Shown here: positions 1 through 8,208 of the stretch, in pieces | Layout: each line of letters begins with the position of its first letter | How positions within the stretch are numbered: the first letter of the stretch is position 1 | Origin: CAWHPS01 sp963831235 | Lineage (GTDB): Bacteria > Fibrobacterota > OXYB2-FULL-49-7 > JAEUSG01 | Direction of reading: 5' to 3' | DNA length: 41,475 nucleotides | NCBI GenBank assembly: GCA_963831235.1 | Contig: CAWHPS010000031.1 | Span: forward strand, 1 to 41,475 | Position numbers and translations under genes: made by a program | Notes under the pieces: generated by a model | What the model was told of the DNA's origin: nothing | The model's database searches: none | The model's input: the letters and a program-made list of their open reading frames with translations, nothing else

Positions 1-937
1 TTTTCGCCATACCGCTATTTTGTCAAGCATGGCTATCATTGCAAGCTTATTGCGACAAGTTCGATTGCGAAACCGCGGCAAGGAGCAGAAGACGGATCGG
101 GATGACGCGATTGCAAATTTGGATTATTATATGGCGGGGTTACTTCGATTTGTTCATATTCCCGACGCGGCGGACGAAGATGCCCGCGAGTGTCTTCGTT
201 ATCGCTATGATCTGGCATGGTCAATAGGCAAGCAGAAACAGCGTATTCTTTCATTAGTGAAGCGTCAAGGGCAACAGTTTAGCGGTACGAAAACCAACTG
301 GACGGTTCAACATCATCGGTGGCTCAAAGCGGTTGAACTTCCGATTTGTACGCGTATACGGTTGGACATGATGCTCACGGAATTGGAAACATTGAAGACC
401 AAGACATCGGATTTGGATTTAAAGCTGACCGAACTCTTTTTAAAAAATGATCCTTATGGAAAACTTATGGCATTATATCAAACTCTACCGGGATTTGGGT
501 TCGTCAGGATCAATGACGCTGATAGTCGAGGGACATGATCTTCATCGTTTTTCTAACAGGATCGTTTGATGAACTATGTTGGTTTGATTCCCAGGAAATA
601 TTCCTCCGGAACACACGATCCGGCCCGGGGGATTACAAAAGCAGGTAATTCCTATCTGCGACTTGCGTTTGTAGGAGCCGCTAAGTTTTATACGGATCGG
701 CGGTTGATGCGTTCAGAGGCATCGCTTACGGATAGCCCTGTGCTATTACGCGAATTTATAATGCGTTGCCAAGACAGGCTATATAGCAGATATAAATACT
801 TGCGAAATCAAGGCAAATGCAGCAACAAGGCAAAATGCGCCATTGCCCGTGAATTATGCGGATTCATTTGGGAGCTAATCGTCAAGGTTCAGCCACAGAT
901 AGAAAAATTAAATACGACCGTTAAGGCTGCTGCGTGA
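1..937 (+). pseudogene. IS110-family transposase, decayed, 5' end outside window
   Basis: This is the remnant of an IS110/IS1111-type DEDD recombinase, which moves its element using a bridge RNA. Reading starts in frame 1 (a PYRYFVKHGYHCKLIATSSI-like stretch), shifts near base 75-90 to the frame with KTDRDDA, typical of the end of the DEDD domain, and reaches LPGFGFV near 500. A stop follows at 536-538. The expected linker (MTLIVEGHDLHRF) is in another frame at 513-560, and the C-terminal Transposase_20 part (MNYVGLIPRKYSSGTHDPARG) returns to the first frame at 566-937. At least three frame changes make a working enzyme unlikely. Family assignment is by motif memory. Confidence 0.8.
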
Positions 938-942
938 AAGCC

Positions 943-997
943 AAAAACCGTGCCAACCTCCGCATCCGCGAGGGGTGCTCTGGTTGTCACGGTTTTT
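943..997 (+). terminator. Hairpin downstream of the IS110 transposase
   Basis: Two 16-base arms (943-958 and 982-997, starting AAAAACCGTG and ending CACGGTTTTT) pair with one mismatch around a 23-base loop. The hairpin starts 6 bases after the transposase stop and ends in a T-run, so it could be a bidirectional terminator. It could instead be part of the structured non-coding end of an IS110-family element. Confidence 0.5.
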
Positions 998-1030
998 GCA
1001 GAATTCAAAAAGGAGCGTCACGTTTGCCAT

Positions 1031-1215
1031 AAAGAAGAGAACAAGGAAAGCGCTGTGAAGCCCGCGTTGTCATGCATTGCAGAGTGTATTTATACATGGT
1101 CTGCGTTTGGGTGAAATAATATAGCGGATAACACAGAGTGAATTATATATCGTAGGGTAACCAGTCCCAGGATAACTGCTTTGACTCTGTCAGTCAAATT
1201 TCTGTTCTCTTCTTT
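1031..1215. repeat. 12-bp inverted repeat bounding ~160 bp of non-coding DNA
   Basis: AAAGAAGAGAAC at 1031-1042 is matched exactly by GTTCTCTTCTTT at 1204-1215. The enclosed DNA holds no convincing gene. It lies between the decayed IS110 transposase and the left end of the ISKra4 element. It may be the remains of the non-coding end of the IS110 element or a small non-autonomous element. Nothing else was recognised in 998-1283. Confidence 0.35.
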
Positions 1216-1406
1216 TTGGTGTGACGAAACAAGAAAATGAAGTAAAGCCATATTTTCTTATTGACTGGGGAGTCTCTTATAACTGCATGACAGCTAATGT
1301 AGTCCAAAATGCAGTGACCCTGTAAAATCCGATCGACTTTCCGATTTTAATGAATTTAACGATAATATTTCTTGACATTGTCTTGTTATAATATTTTAAT
1401 AAGGCT

Positions 1407-1700
1407 ATGCAAAAGAATACTACCACCTACCTCAAAGCATCCATAGGACAAACCCACTTCAAGTGCGGTAAAAAGAACTGCCACTGCACGGAGAACAAGC
1501 TCCATTCAGCTTATTATTTATCCTACCGGAAATCAGGAAAGACTTGCACTGTACATATCCCGCAAGAACTGGTCAAAAACATTCAATTATTATGCAAACA
1601 ATGGAAATTAATAAACAAGGAAATTGAATCTAACACACATAAAGCTATACAGGCGCTATTGAAGTCCTATCGTAACAAAAGGAGAAAAGGAAAGGAGTGA
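1407..1700 (+). CDS. Small Cys-rich IS accessory protein (DUF6788-like)
   Basis: This 97-residue protein lies inside the ISKra4 element, 6 bases before the transposase start. It has a CGKKNCHC cluster near residue 20, a SAYYLSYR stretch and a basic helical C-terminus. The pattern (Cys cluster, then 'YYLSYRKSGKT' and 'HIPQELV') resembles DUF6788, a family of short proteins often next to transposase genes; this is from memory. The Cys residues could bind a metal and help recognise element ends. No independent function is known to me. The start codon is only 2 bases after an AAGG, so the initiation site is uncertain. Confidence 0.6.
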   Translation: MQKNTTTYLKASIGQTHFKCGKKNCHCTENKLHSAYYLSYRKSGKTCTVHIPQELVKNIQLLCKQWKLINKEIESNTHKAIQALLKSYRNKRRKGKE

Positions 1701-1706
1701 AAGAGA

Positions 1707-3310
1707 ATGTCAAAGGTTACATCAACCGATTCGTGGGAAGAAATCCGGAACGAACTAATTCAAATGATGGATGGCATGTTGGATCGGATCAAACAAAAGA
1801 CAGGGCTACAATCCAATGGGCATTTCCCGACTATTACAGGGAGGGAGGATTTGGTCGTTTCTTTAGGCAAGGAGATGGGAGAATATCTTCTGGAAAAGAG
1901 CATTCTAATGGATCCTGCATTAATCGAAATACTGCTTGCCAAAGAATACGACTGTCCCAAATGTCATACCCCCAGCAAGCGGAAAGAAGACGCAGAAAAG
2001 AAGGTAAAAGAAGAATCCGTTATGGTTAATACCAAAGTGGGGAAACTTCCGTTTGCGGCGCCAATATTCCGCTGTCATAAATGTCGGCGGGATTTTTCCC
2101 CCCTGGCGTCATTTATTGGAGTTTGATAGTGTTGATTACAGCCCCTCTCTGCTTAAGAAAATCAGTTGGGCCGGTGGCAATTTCAATTCCTATTCACAGG
2201 CAGAAGATGCTTTAGCCGAGATAGGGGATATTTTCATCAGTTATCGGCAAATAGCCAGAATCACACATAAAATCGGCCAAGAATTATTATCAGTCCGTGA
2301 TCATAGCAAGCTTGTGGATCAGGCTGTTATCCCAGAAAAACCTCCGGCAGCGGTTGTTTCAGTCGATGGTGGACGCGTTCAAACCCGTGCCGAAAATGAC
2401 CTACCCGGAGTACACAACCCCAGATGGAAAGAAAACAAGGTCGCCCATCTCCAGATAATGGAAGCGGACAGTCATGAGGTGGATCCACATCCAGAGGTTC
2501 CAACAGCCTTCATTGATAAAGATTCTGTTCATGGCCTGGTAACGGGCTTGGCCGGACATGCCAAAGCAACCGAAAAAGAAAAGGTCAATAATAAAGTTTC
2601 ACCCCCCTTTCAACCGCATAAGCACAAGAAAGATAAAATCCTGCTGAAAAGCTGTGTAGCTAGCATGCTGGAAGCAGAAGGTTTTGCTCCATTGGTAAGA
2701 AATGAAGCCGAAAGACTGAATCTTAACGCAGCTCCGAAAAAACTATTTATCTCAGACGGAGGCTCGGGCAACTGGTTAGTCTATGAGAAATTCTTCAGTC
2801 ACTGGTTAGCGCTCTTGGACTTTGTCCATCTCGTTGAGCATCTATTCGCCGTAGCTCAAGCCACGGTCAAGCCCAAGGAGCAGGCGTGGCTTTTCTATGT
2901 CACGTTGATTACTCATGCATGGAAAGGGGAAGTGGCACCTATATTAAACCTTTTATCACAAAAACAAACGGAAATTGGTTTGCCGCCGAAGCAAGCTTCA
3001 GATAATGACCCACGAATCATCCTGAGAAGAGCAATCCACTATATCAATGAAAATGCTTCCAGAATGGATTATCCACGTATCCGAAAGTTGGGGTTGCCGG
3101 TATCGAGTTGTCGGGTAGAGAATCTTATCAAGCAGGTCAATCAAAGAGTGAAAGCCTCTGATAAGTTCTGGAACAGAAAATAAAGTGGAGGCTGTTATGC
3201 AAATACGGGCAGATGTATTGTCAACTACCGAGCAATGGGACACTTTCTGGGACAAAAGAATGTTGTTCCTCTCGGAGGCAAACCGGGTTTTCTTGAGAAA
3301 TGCCGCGTAG
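1707..3310 (+). pseudogene. ISKra4-family transposase, split by two frame changes
   Basis: The N-terminal part (1707-2126) has two Cys pairs (CPKCHTP and CHKCRRDF), a zinc-binding region. Reading must then change frame near 2093-2108, in a T5C6 run, to enter the catalytic part (to 3183), which has VSVDGGRVQTR, LFISDGGSGNW and FVHLVEHLFAVA as in ISKra4 transposases. That frame stops at 3181-3183 just after KASDKFWNRK. The family's C-terminal end (EAVMQIRADVLS...) continues in the next frame to 3310. The first shift lies in a homopolymer and might be programmed. The second looks like a one-base indel, so the copy is probably inactive unless the sequence is wrong. Confidence 0.8.
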
Positions 3311-3373
3311 AGGCTATGCATTAGCGGTCATGCACCCAATTTGTTAAAGGCTGTATAAAGTAAAAATATTAAA

Positions 3374-4084
3374 TCAATTTATCACGGTGATTCGTTTCAG
3401 AAATTTTCTGCTGTTAATGTGTACTGAAATAAAATAAACCCCGGATGGCACTCTGGCATTTGACCAGGTAATCGTGTTTTCCCTCAGGTTTGGCCATTGC
3501 TCAAGAGTCTGGCCTGCTGTATTATAAACATTCACACCCCATGTTGAGGCGGGTTCGGTCCGTGTTAAAACAACAGAGCCTGGCAGTATGTTAATTGTAA
3601 ACGGTTCCTGTATGTTATTGCCATTCTTTTTTTCAACTGAACTGTCGATATTGCTTATGGTTATGATGTCTCCATCAAGTATTGCGGAAAAAGCTTCCAG
3701 GTCCAAAGATGCAGGACCGCCTGTGACCTTTCCCAGGTTGTTAAATGTTGAGCTATGGCATGGACAAACTGCAACGCCGTTTTTTGGGAGCCCTACCAGG
3801 CAGCCTTGATGTGTACAGCGGGAAGAAAAGGCGGTAACCTCCGTGGACGAGACGCGGACAATTATGAGCGGCAGGGAATCCTGGGGATTGGTGACATAAA
3901 TTGCACCTCCTGTCTGAAGTAATGCAAAATTCGCTGAATCAGTCAAATTCAGAGTGATGTTACTTGATATTGGGACAGAGAAAATCTTTCCAGGTTTGAT
4001 GAGATGAGCGGCACAGACAAATGCAAGTGATTTGCATGATTTATGGCAGAACTCTCTGCGTGTAAAATTGCTCTTTACAGACAT
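3374..4084 (-). CDS. Exported Rieske [2Fe-2S] protein with T9SS-like sorting domain
   Basis: This 236-residue protein has a Tat-like twin-arginine N-terminus (FTRREF, then a hydrophobic run) and a Rieske domain. Cluster ligands are C90 and H92 (CTHQGC) and C107 and H110 (CPCHSS), and C95 and C109 can form the usual disulfide. After residue ~180 comes a beta-rich tail (GVNVYNTAGQTLEQW ... VPSGVYFISV ... FLKRITVIN) resembling T9SS type A sorting domains. It would act outside the inner membrane as an electron carrier, perhaps surface-attached. It is divergent from the cytochrome/barrel genes, suggesting one redox module. A Rieske domain with a sorting tail is unusual. Confidence 0.85.
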   Translation of the reverse strand: MSVKSNFTRREFCHKSCKSLAFVCAAHLIKPGKIFSVPISSNITLNLTDSANFALLQTGGAIYVTNPQDSLPLIIVRVSSTEVTAFSSRCTHQGCLVGLPKNGVAVCPCHSSTFNNLGKVTGGPASLDLEAFSAILDGDIITISNIDSSVEKKNGNNIQEPFTINILPGSVVLTRTEPASTWGVNVYNTAGQTLEQWPNLRENTITWSNARVPSGVYFISVHINSRKFLKRITVIN

Positions 4085-4140
4085 CCTGAACCTCTCTCTT
4101 GTTGAAAAAATTACTGACTGGTGCTTTCAATTTTATCTAT

Positions 4141-4268
4141 TCGTAAATCCGGATCGCGAAAGAATTGCGTCAGATACACCGGATCGCGAATAATTTTGCC
4201 TGAACATCTTTCTCGCACTCTCCGTGTTAAGAATATAGACCCTAAAACATTTAAAGTTCAAGGAAAAA
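4141..4268 (-). repeat. Intergenic repeat block, copy A (paired with 28135-28262)
   Basis: This ~128-bp block aligns end to end, with little or no gapping, to 28135-28262. Shared stretches include TAAATCC, ATCGCGAA, and AAGAATATAGACCCTAA. Both copies lie upstream of a minus-strand gene and contain the same promoter core. Copy A also holds the 12-mer CCGGATCGCGAA twice (4149-4160 and 4179-4190), 30 bases apart, which could be a tandem regulator site or leader RNA sequence. Confidence 0.7.
4232..4261 (-). promoter_or_regulatory. Promoter for the Rieske gene
   Basis: On the minus strand, TTGAAC (4256-4261) and TATATT (4232-4237) are 18 bases apart, followed by CTTAA. The same layout with 18-base spacing and a GGTCTATATTCTT core recurs at 28227-28256 and, less exactly, at 26961-26990. 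It implies a leader of about 140 bases. Confidence 0.6.
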
Positions 4269-4308
4269 GACCTGTCATAGTTAAGCATTTGAACTAGGAT
4301 ACTTGACC

Positions 4309-4467
4309 ATGGATCGTATTGTAGGGATAAACAGAAAAGATGGTAATGCGTATATTCGTTTTTATGATTTTAACAATGATCCTGTGAATTTTAATATATT
4401 GATGTTTGCTGAAAAAGAGTCCGCGCCCAACTTCGTTATCATGGCAAAGCCAGAGAAATGCACTTAA
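4309..4467 (+). CDS. Possible 52-residue small protein
   Basis: The ATG at 4309 has an AGGA about 8 bases upstream. The ORF overlaps the cytochrome start by 10 bases, an operon-like arrangement. The product (MDRIVGINRKDGNAYIRFYD..., ending MAKPEKCT) has balanced amino-acid use and no membrane segment. It resembles no family I recognise. It could be the 3' stump of a longer lost gene, since no start is visible further upstream, or a genuine small protein. Confidence 0.4.
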   Translation: MDRIVGINRKDGNAYIRFYDFNNDPVNFNILMFAEKESAPNFVIMAKPEKCT

Positions 4468-4832
4468 TGGTAAAAATGCTTTTCACAATATTTTTCCTGT
4501 TTTCTGTACCTCTACTGTTTTACTGTGGTAAAAAGCTTCCGATTGCACCGCTGTCGCAACAAACACTTTCAAATATTGCAAATCCTGATTCCATATGCTT
4601 TGAAAGACACATAGACCCTCTAATTATAAGATATTGCGGCCAATGCCATGTCCAGATCAATTCAGGCAATGCCTCTTTTAATGGTTATGATAATATCAAA
4701 TCTCATATAGACAGGATTATTATAAGAACCGAAGAAGGCACAATGCCGGCATCCGGACCGAAACTTACGACAGAACAAATAGATACCCTAAAAGCATGGA
4801 GATCAAACGGTGAAAAACGTTGCAATCCTTAG
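4458..4832 (+). CDS. Small monohaem c-type cytochrome, probable lipoprotein
   Basis: The 124-residue product starts with a hydrophobic signal (MVKMLFTIFFLFSVPLLFYC). C23 is a possible lipid-attachment cysteine, although the -1 residue (Tyr) is unusual. A single haem c motif C60-G-Q-C63-H64 follows the 'FERHIDPLIIRYC' context common in planctomycete-type cytochromes. A Met in GTMPASGPKL is the likely second axial ligand. It would carry electrons in the periplasm or on the outer membrane. It overlaps the barrel gene downstream by 23 bases and is divergent from the Rieske gene, so all three probably serve one electron-transfer function. Confidence 0.8.
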   Translation: MHLMVKMLFTIFFLFSVPLLFYCGKKLPIAPLSQQTLSNIANPDSICFERHIDPLIIRYCGQCHVQINSGNASFNGYDNIKSHIDRIIIRTEEGTMPASGPKLTTEQIDTLKAWRSNGEKRCNP

Positions 4833-5670
4833 TCTGACATATCTTGCCGTATTATTCTCTCTTATGCCGTTTGCTGAAACAACCATTGTAGAGCCTCCGC
4901 AATGCTGCAGGGCATTGTCAAATGACCCTGATGCGCACATATGCCAGGATCGCTGTCTTACTTTCTTTCTGCCACAGACAATACCGTATAAATCATTTCT
5001 TCTTACAATAGACCATCGCGGCAGCTCCCCTGCATTCGAAAATCCCTTCAGGGATTTCATGGGTTTTGATAATGGAGGACTTAAGATAAGCCTTGGCCTG
5101 CGTTATTCACCGATAGAAAAGCTTGATGTGGGCTTTCGACGTTCTAACAATGTTTATGAACCATGGGATACCTATGAATTTGACGGACGCTATAAAATTT
5201 TTGACGAAAGCACGCAGCTTGTTGACGGAGCGGCAATAGGCGGGTTTACATGGTTTTATCAGGACAATAGTCAGGATGCGTCAGGTTTTTATATGTCCGG
5301 ACTTTTAGGAAAAAGCTTCAAGGATCTGTTTTATCTTTCATCAGGTATTATCATCCACACCAATTCCACCTACATGACCAAACAGCTTACGGATGATGCA
5401 TCGACAACAGCTATTCCCATAACATTTATATTTTCACCCAAAGCAGGCTTAAGTTTGGAGGCTGAAATGGCTCTCCCTGTCCTGGGTTACAGAGCAAGTA
5501 ACCCTTCATATTCAATCGGGGCAAAATATGCGACATGGCGTCACAGTTTTTCAATCCTTTTCACAACTTCGCAATATACCACCTTTGACGGTGTTGTAAC
5601 CGGTGCTGGCCAGATGGACAAGCCTGTACTTGGTTTTCTGATAACACGCAGTTTCGGAGGGGAAAACTGA
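4810..5670 (+). CDS. DUF5777-like outer-membrane beta-barrel protein
   Basis: This 286-residue protein starts at a GTG preceded by GGAG and overlaps the cytochrome gene. It has a signal peptide (about residues 1-22), a short Cys-rich stretch (PQCCRALSNDPDAHICQDRC), then alternating beta-barrel sequence with the 'GFDNGGLKISLGLRYSPIEKLD' and 'GFRRSN' patterns I associate with DUF5777. It ends near an aromatic residue (SFGGEN), roughly as outer-membrane barrels do. Proteins of this kind are often near cytochrome c and Rieske genes. It may form a surface partner or pore for the module; its substrate is unknown. Confidence 0.7.
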   Translation: MKNVAILSLTYLAVLFSLMPFAETTIVEPPQCCRALSNDPDAHICQDRCLTFFLPQTIPYKSFLLTIDHRGSSPAFENPFRDFMGFDNGGLKISLGLRYSPIEKLDVGFRRSNNVYEPWDTYEFDGRYKIFDESTQLVDGAAIGGFTWFYQDNSQDASGFYMSGLLGKSFKDLFYLSSGIIIHTNSTYMTKQLTDDASTTAIPITFIFSPKAGLSLEAEMALPVLGYRASNPSYSIGAKYATWRHSFSILFTTSQYTTFDGVVTGAGQMDKPVLGFLITRSFGGEN

Positions 5671-5864
5671 TCGGCATTTTGATTTTACTCTTTTAGTAAA
5701 TTCGGATTACAGAGAAATTGCTCCACAGGCTGATATTTTGACGGCAAAAGCCAGAATTATCCTGCCAATTATTGAAATTTGAAGATCATTTTCCGATATT
5801 CAAAGACTCCGTTTATGTTAATGTTGCTATGTTAAGTGGTTTTCTATAAAATGGAATATAAAAA

Positions 5865-5896
5865 CCTTCCCTTTTTCATTCAAGAAAAAGGGAAGG
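5865..5896 (-). terminator. Rho-independent terminator, strongest on the minus strand
   Basis: CCTTCCCTTTTT (5865-5876) and AAAAAGGGAAGG (5885-5896) form a perfect 12-bp stem with an 8-base loop. On the minus strand the stem is followed by TTTTATA, and it lies 15 bases past the stop (5911-5913) of the BNR-repeat gene fragment. It may also stop + strand transcription from the barrel gene. Confidence 0.8.
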
Positions 5897-5910
5897 GGAT
5901 AGGTTTTTCC

Positions 5911-6698
5911 TTACCTTGTCAACACTACGCGCTTTTCCACTTGTCTGCTACCGCTCTGCAGGCGCACTATGTAAATGCCAGCTGACACTGGCCGGTTGTT
6001 CATGTTGACGCCTTTCCACAGGACATGACCGTCTGCCCTTCTTCACATGTGTTTGCCAAACCATCTTGCCGGCAATGTCGTAAAGCTGAACCTTGCCGTC
6101 CGCTAATGCCTGGTATGACAGGATAGTGGATGGTGTAAAAGGGTTTGGATAGGCTGAGATATGGCAGGAAACAGGCTTCCAGTCTGAGGTGCTCTCCATT
6201 TGGGTATCGTTTCCGACATATTTTCGATATTTAGTTCCATCCGTAATTGTTATATAAATATAATTCCCGGTAATTGACAATTCTGTAAAACCCGTCAATT
6301 CATCTGAAACATCATTCCAGGTATTGCCGCTATCCGCGGAAACAAGAAGACTTCCTTTACTAATTGCATATAGGTCTTTATTATACGAACAAATGGCATC
6401 AACACTATCAATACTATTGAGTTTTGTCCATTTTCCATTCTGGTAATTTAATTTATAGATGCTTGGCCCATAAAAACTGAAATAGGTTGTACTATCAGCC
6501 AGTCCGGTTTTATGCCCTAATATAGGAAAATATGCAGAAAAAGCAGAAAGAAAAGGCCCCCCCTTTATCCAGGTATTACCGCTATCAGTAGAAAAATAAC
6601 GACTAATGCCGCAAATATATAAACCAAATTGTTTCCAAAGGATAAAAGGATCGTTAGCGTTTGGAACACACCCTGCTTCCACAGGTGTGGTAAATACC
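5911..6698 (-). pseudogene. Secreted BNR-repeat protein with T9SS sorting domain, 3' fragment
   Basis: Only the C-terminal ~260 residues remain; the 5' part is cut off by the ISAs1 element at 6699. Two sialidase/sortilin-type Asp boxes are visible (STDSGNTWIKG and SADSGNTWNDV), then a sorting domain starting SAYPNPFTPSTILSYQ and LYDIAGKMVWQ. A frame change at about 6022-6036 is needed to read the expected end (VLWKGVNMNNRPVSAGIYIV ... KRVVLTR) to the stop at 5911. Read straight through, it ends at 5948 with an unrelated tail. The protein would have been exported and beta-propeller-like. The 21-bp IS end supplies an ATG that reads in frame into this fragment. Confidence 0.8.
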
Positions 6699-6726
6699 CA
6701 GGGCAATCGCATTAAAATTCGCCACT

Positions 6727-6966
6727 TTATTTCTTATTGTCAACGGTAATACGTGACACACGATCCGTTCTTGTTCTTGCAGTTACTTTGTTAGACTTGC
6801 CAGTTCTAATCATTTTCATGCACTTTACTGTTTCAACCTCCCATTCCACAATTTCGCGTTTCTTGAAATTCATCGCTTTTGCCAAAGCATTGGGAAAATT
6901 AACATACCACTGATTTCCTTTCTTCCGTGAGATGAGTTGAATCGTTGTTGGATAGCCCATGCCCAA
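6727..6966 (-). CDS. AbrB/SpoVT-like passenger protein of ISAs1 (outer copy)
   Basis: This 79-residue protein is divergent from the transposase. Its core (MGYPTTIQLISRKKGNQWYV, then NFPNALAKAMNFKKREIVEWEVE) matches swapped-hairpin AbrB-type DNA-binding domains, as in antitoxins and small regulators found with some transposases. The basic C-terminal tail (KSNKVTARTRTDR) is unusual. A perfect 26-bp palindrome lies 16 bases upstream of its start, between it and the transposase, so it may repress both genes. An identical gene is at 7869-8108. Fold recognition is from memory. Confidence 0.65.
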   Translation of the reverse strand: MGMGYPTTIQLISRKKGNQWYVNFPNALAKAMNFKKREIVEWEVETVKCMKMIRTGKSNKVTARTRTDRVSRITVDNKK

Positions 6967-6982
6967 TTCCTTTCTATTTAAG

Positions 6983-7008
6983 TAGCTCTACGGATATCCG
7001 TAGAGCTA
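6983..7008. promoter_or_regulatory. Perfect 26-bp palindrome between passenger and transposase (outer copy)
   Basis: The half-site TAGCTCTACGGAT is followed directly by its exact reverse complement. It lies between the divergent AbrB-like and transposase genes, next to AT-rich DNA (TATATTATAGTATAAAG) that can hold promoters. Best explained as an operator; it could also fold in RNA as a perfect hairpin. Confidence 0.7.
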
Positions 7009-7066
7009 TATTATAGTATAAAGAAGAGGCAATGTCCACATTTTATTTTACCTATAAGGGGGATTT

Positions 7067-7840
7067 ATGATTTCAACGCCATGCACTTTTATCGAATACT
7101 TCCAAGACATACCGGACCCACGCATAGAACGTAAAAAACTCCACAAACTTATCGACATAATTGTTGTCTTGGTATGTGCTACCCTTTGCGGCGCCAAGTC
7201 ATTCGAGGAAGTCGAATTATTTGGCAACGAGCGAATAGAGTGGCTTAAACAGTTTCTTGAACTCAAAAACGGCATTCCATCGCATGACACTTTTGGGCGG
7301 GCCAGTGCCTTGCTAAATCCGAAAGACTTTCAAGAATGCTTTATAAAATGGGTTGAGGCGTTACGATTGCCGAAACAAAATGAAGTAATTGCAGTCGATG
7401 GAAAAACCGCACGGCGTTCATTTGATACCAAGGCCGACCGAAATGCTATCCATGTCGTTAGTGCCTGGGCAGCAGAAAATAACTTGGTACTGGGGCAAAT
7501 AAAGGTGAATGATAAATCCAACGAAATCACCGCTATCCCTGAATTGCTGAATATGCTCATGGTGAAAGGATGTATCGTCACTATCGATGCAATGGGTTGT
7601 CAAAAAGCTATTGCCGACAATATTGTAACCAATGGCGCGGATTATGTTCTCGCCGTTAAAGAAAATCAACCGAGCCTGTATGAACAAATCCGCAACCGCG
7701 TAGATACTGTCGTGGTGGATGGGTTGAAAGATGTGGCCCATGACACGTATTCAACAGAGGATAAGGGACATGGTCGCGAAGAGCATCGTGAGTATCATGT
7801 TATCGATGATATTACCTGGCTAAAAAATAAGGAACAGTGG
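7067..7840 (+). pseudogene. ISAs1 transposase, 5' part of the interrupted outer copy
   Basis: Residues 1-258 are identical to the intact copy at 8209-9342 and stop at the inner insertion after ...KNKEQW. It keeps the first two catalytic Asp residues (D111 in IAVDGKT, D174 in VTIDAMG) but lacks the Glu and C-terminus. The ORF runs 17 codons into the inner element and ends at 7891. The start has a strong AAGGGGG site 6 bases upstream. Confidence 0.93.
7831..7840. repeat. Target-site duplication of inner ISAs1, left copy
   Basis: GGAACAGTGG lies directly before the inner element and recurs at 9356-9365 directly after it. The uninterrupted sequence in the inner copy at 8973-8982 has it once, which proves a 10-bp duplication. 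Confidence 0.95.
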
Positions 7841-7868
7841 CAGGGCAATCGCATTAAAATTCGCCACT

Positions 7869-8108
7869 TTATTTCTTATTGTCAACGGTAATACGTGACA
7901 CACGATCCGTTCTTGTTCTTGCAGTTACTTTGTTAGACTTGCCAGTTCTAATCATTTTCATGCACTTTACTGTTTCAACCTCCCATTCCACAATTTCGCG
8001 TTTCTTGAAATTCATCGCTTTTGCCAAAGCATTGGGAAAATTAACATACCACTGATTTCCTTTCTTCCGTGAGATGAGTTGAATCGTTGTTGGATAGCCC
8101 ATGCCCAA
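7869..8108 (-). CDS. AbrB/SpoVT-like passenger protein of ISAs1 (inner copy)
   Basis: Identical to the 79-residue protein at 6727-6966 and in the same place relative to the element ends and palindrome (16 bases upstream). Its conservation in both copies shows it belongs to the mobile unit, although both copies are so recent that this does not prove selection. A role in repressing transposase expression is inferred from the AbrB-like core and divergent layout. Confidence 0.65.
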   Translation of the reverse strand: MGMGYPTTIQLISRKKGNQWYVNFPNALAKAMNFKKREIVEWEVETVKCMKMIRTGKSNKVTARTRTDRVSRITVDNKK

Positions 8109-8124
8109 TTCCTTTCTATTTAAG

Positions 8125-8150
8125 TAGCTCTACGGATATCCGTAGAGCTA
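8125..8150. promoter_or_regulatory. Perfect 26-bp palindrome (inner copy)
   Basis: Same sequence and relative position as 6983-7008, between the divergent passenger gene and the transposase. Candidate operator. Confidence 0.7.
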
Positions 8151-8208
8151 TATTATAGTATAAAGAAGAGGCAATGTCCACATTTTATTTTACCTATAAG
8201 GGGGATTT

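Larger units (their letters stand above)
1284..3334 (+). mobile_element. ISKra4-family insertion sequence (~2.05 kb)
   Basis: The left end at 1284-1299 (TGCATGACAGCTAATG) pairs with the right end at 3319-3334, whose reverse complement is TGCATGACCGCTAATG, 15 of 16 identical. Between them lie a small Cys-rich accessory ORF and the ISKra4-type transposase, all on the + strand. The length fits the family. Flanking bases show no obvious target duplication, so the exact outer edge could differ by a few bases. Confidence 0.75.

Noticed and set aside
1372..1400. TTGACA with a following TATAAT (1387-1392) as a strong promoter for the ISKra4 genes
   Set aside because: TATAAT is only 9 bases after TTGACA. 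The 17-base spacing gives TTTAAT at 1395-1400, which would start transcription at the start codon, so I do not list it.
1697..2029. 110-codon plus-strand ORF overlapping the ISKra4 transposase start
   Set aside because: It is another frame of the transposase N-terminal region; the frame at 1707 holds the Cys pairs expected of the family.
4458..4530. Standard lipobox in the cytochrome signal peptide
   Set aside because: The residue before Cys is Tyr rather than Gly/Ala/Ser, so lipidation is called only as possible.
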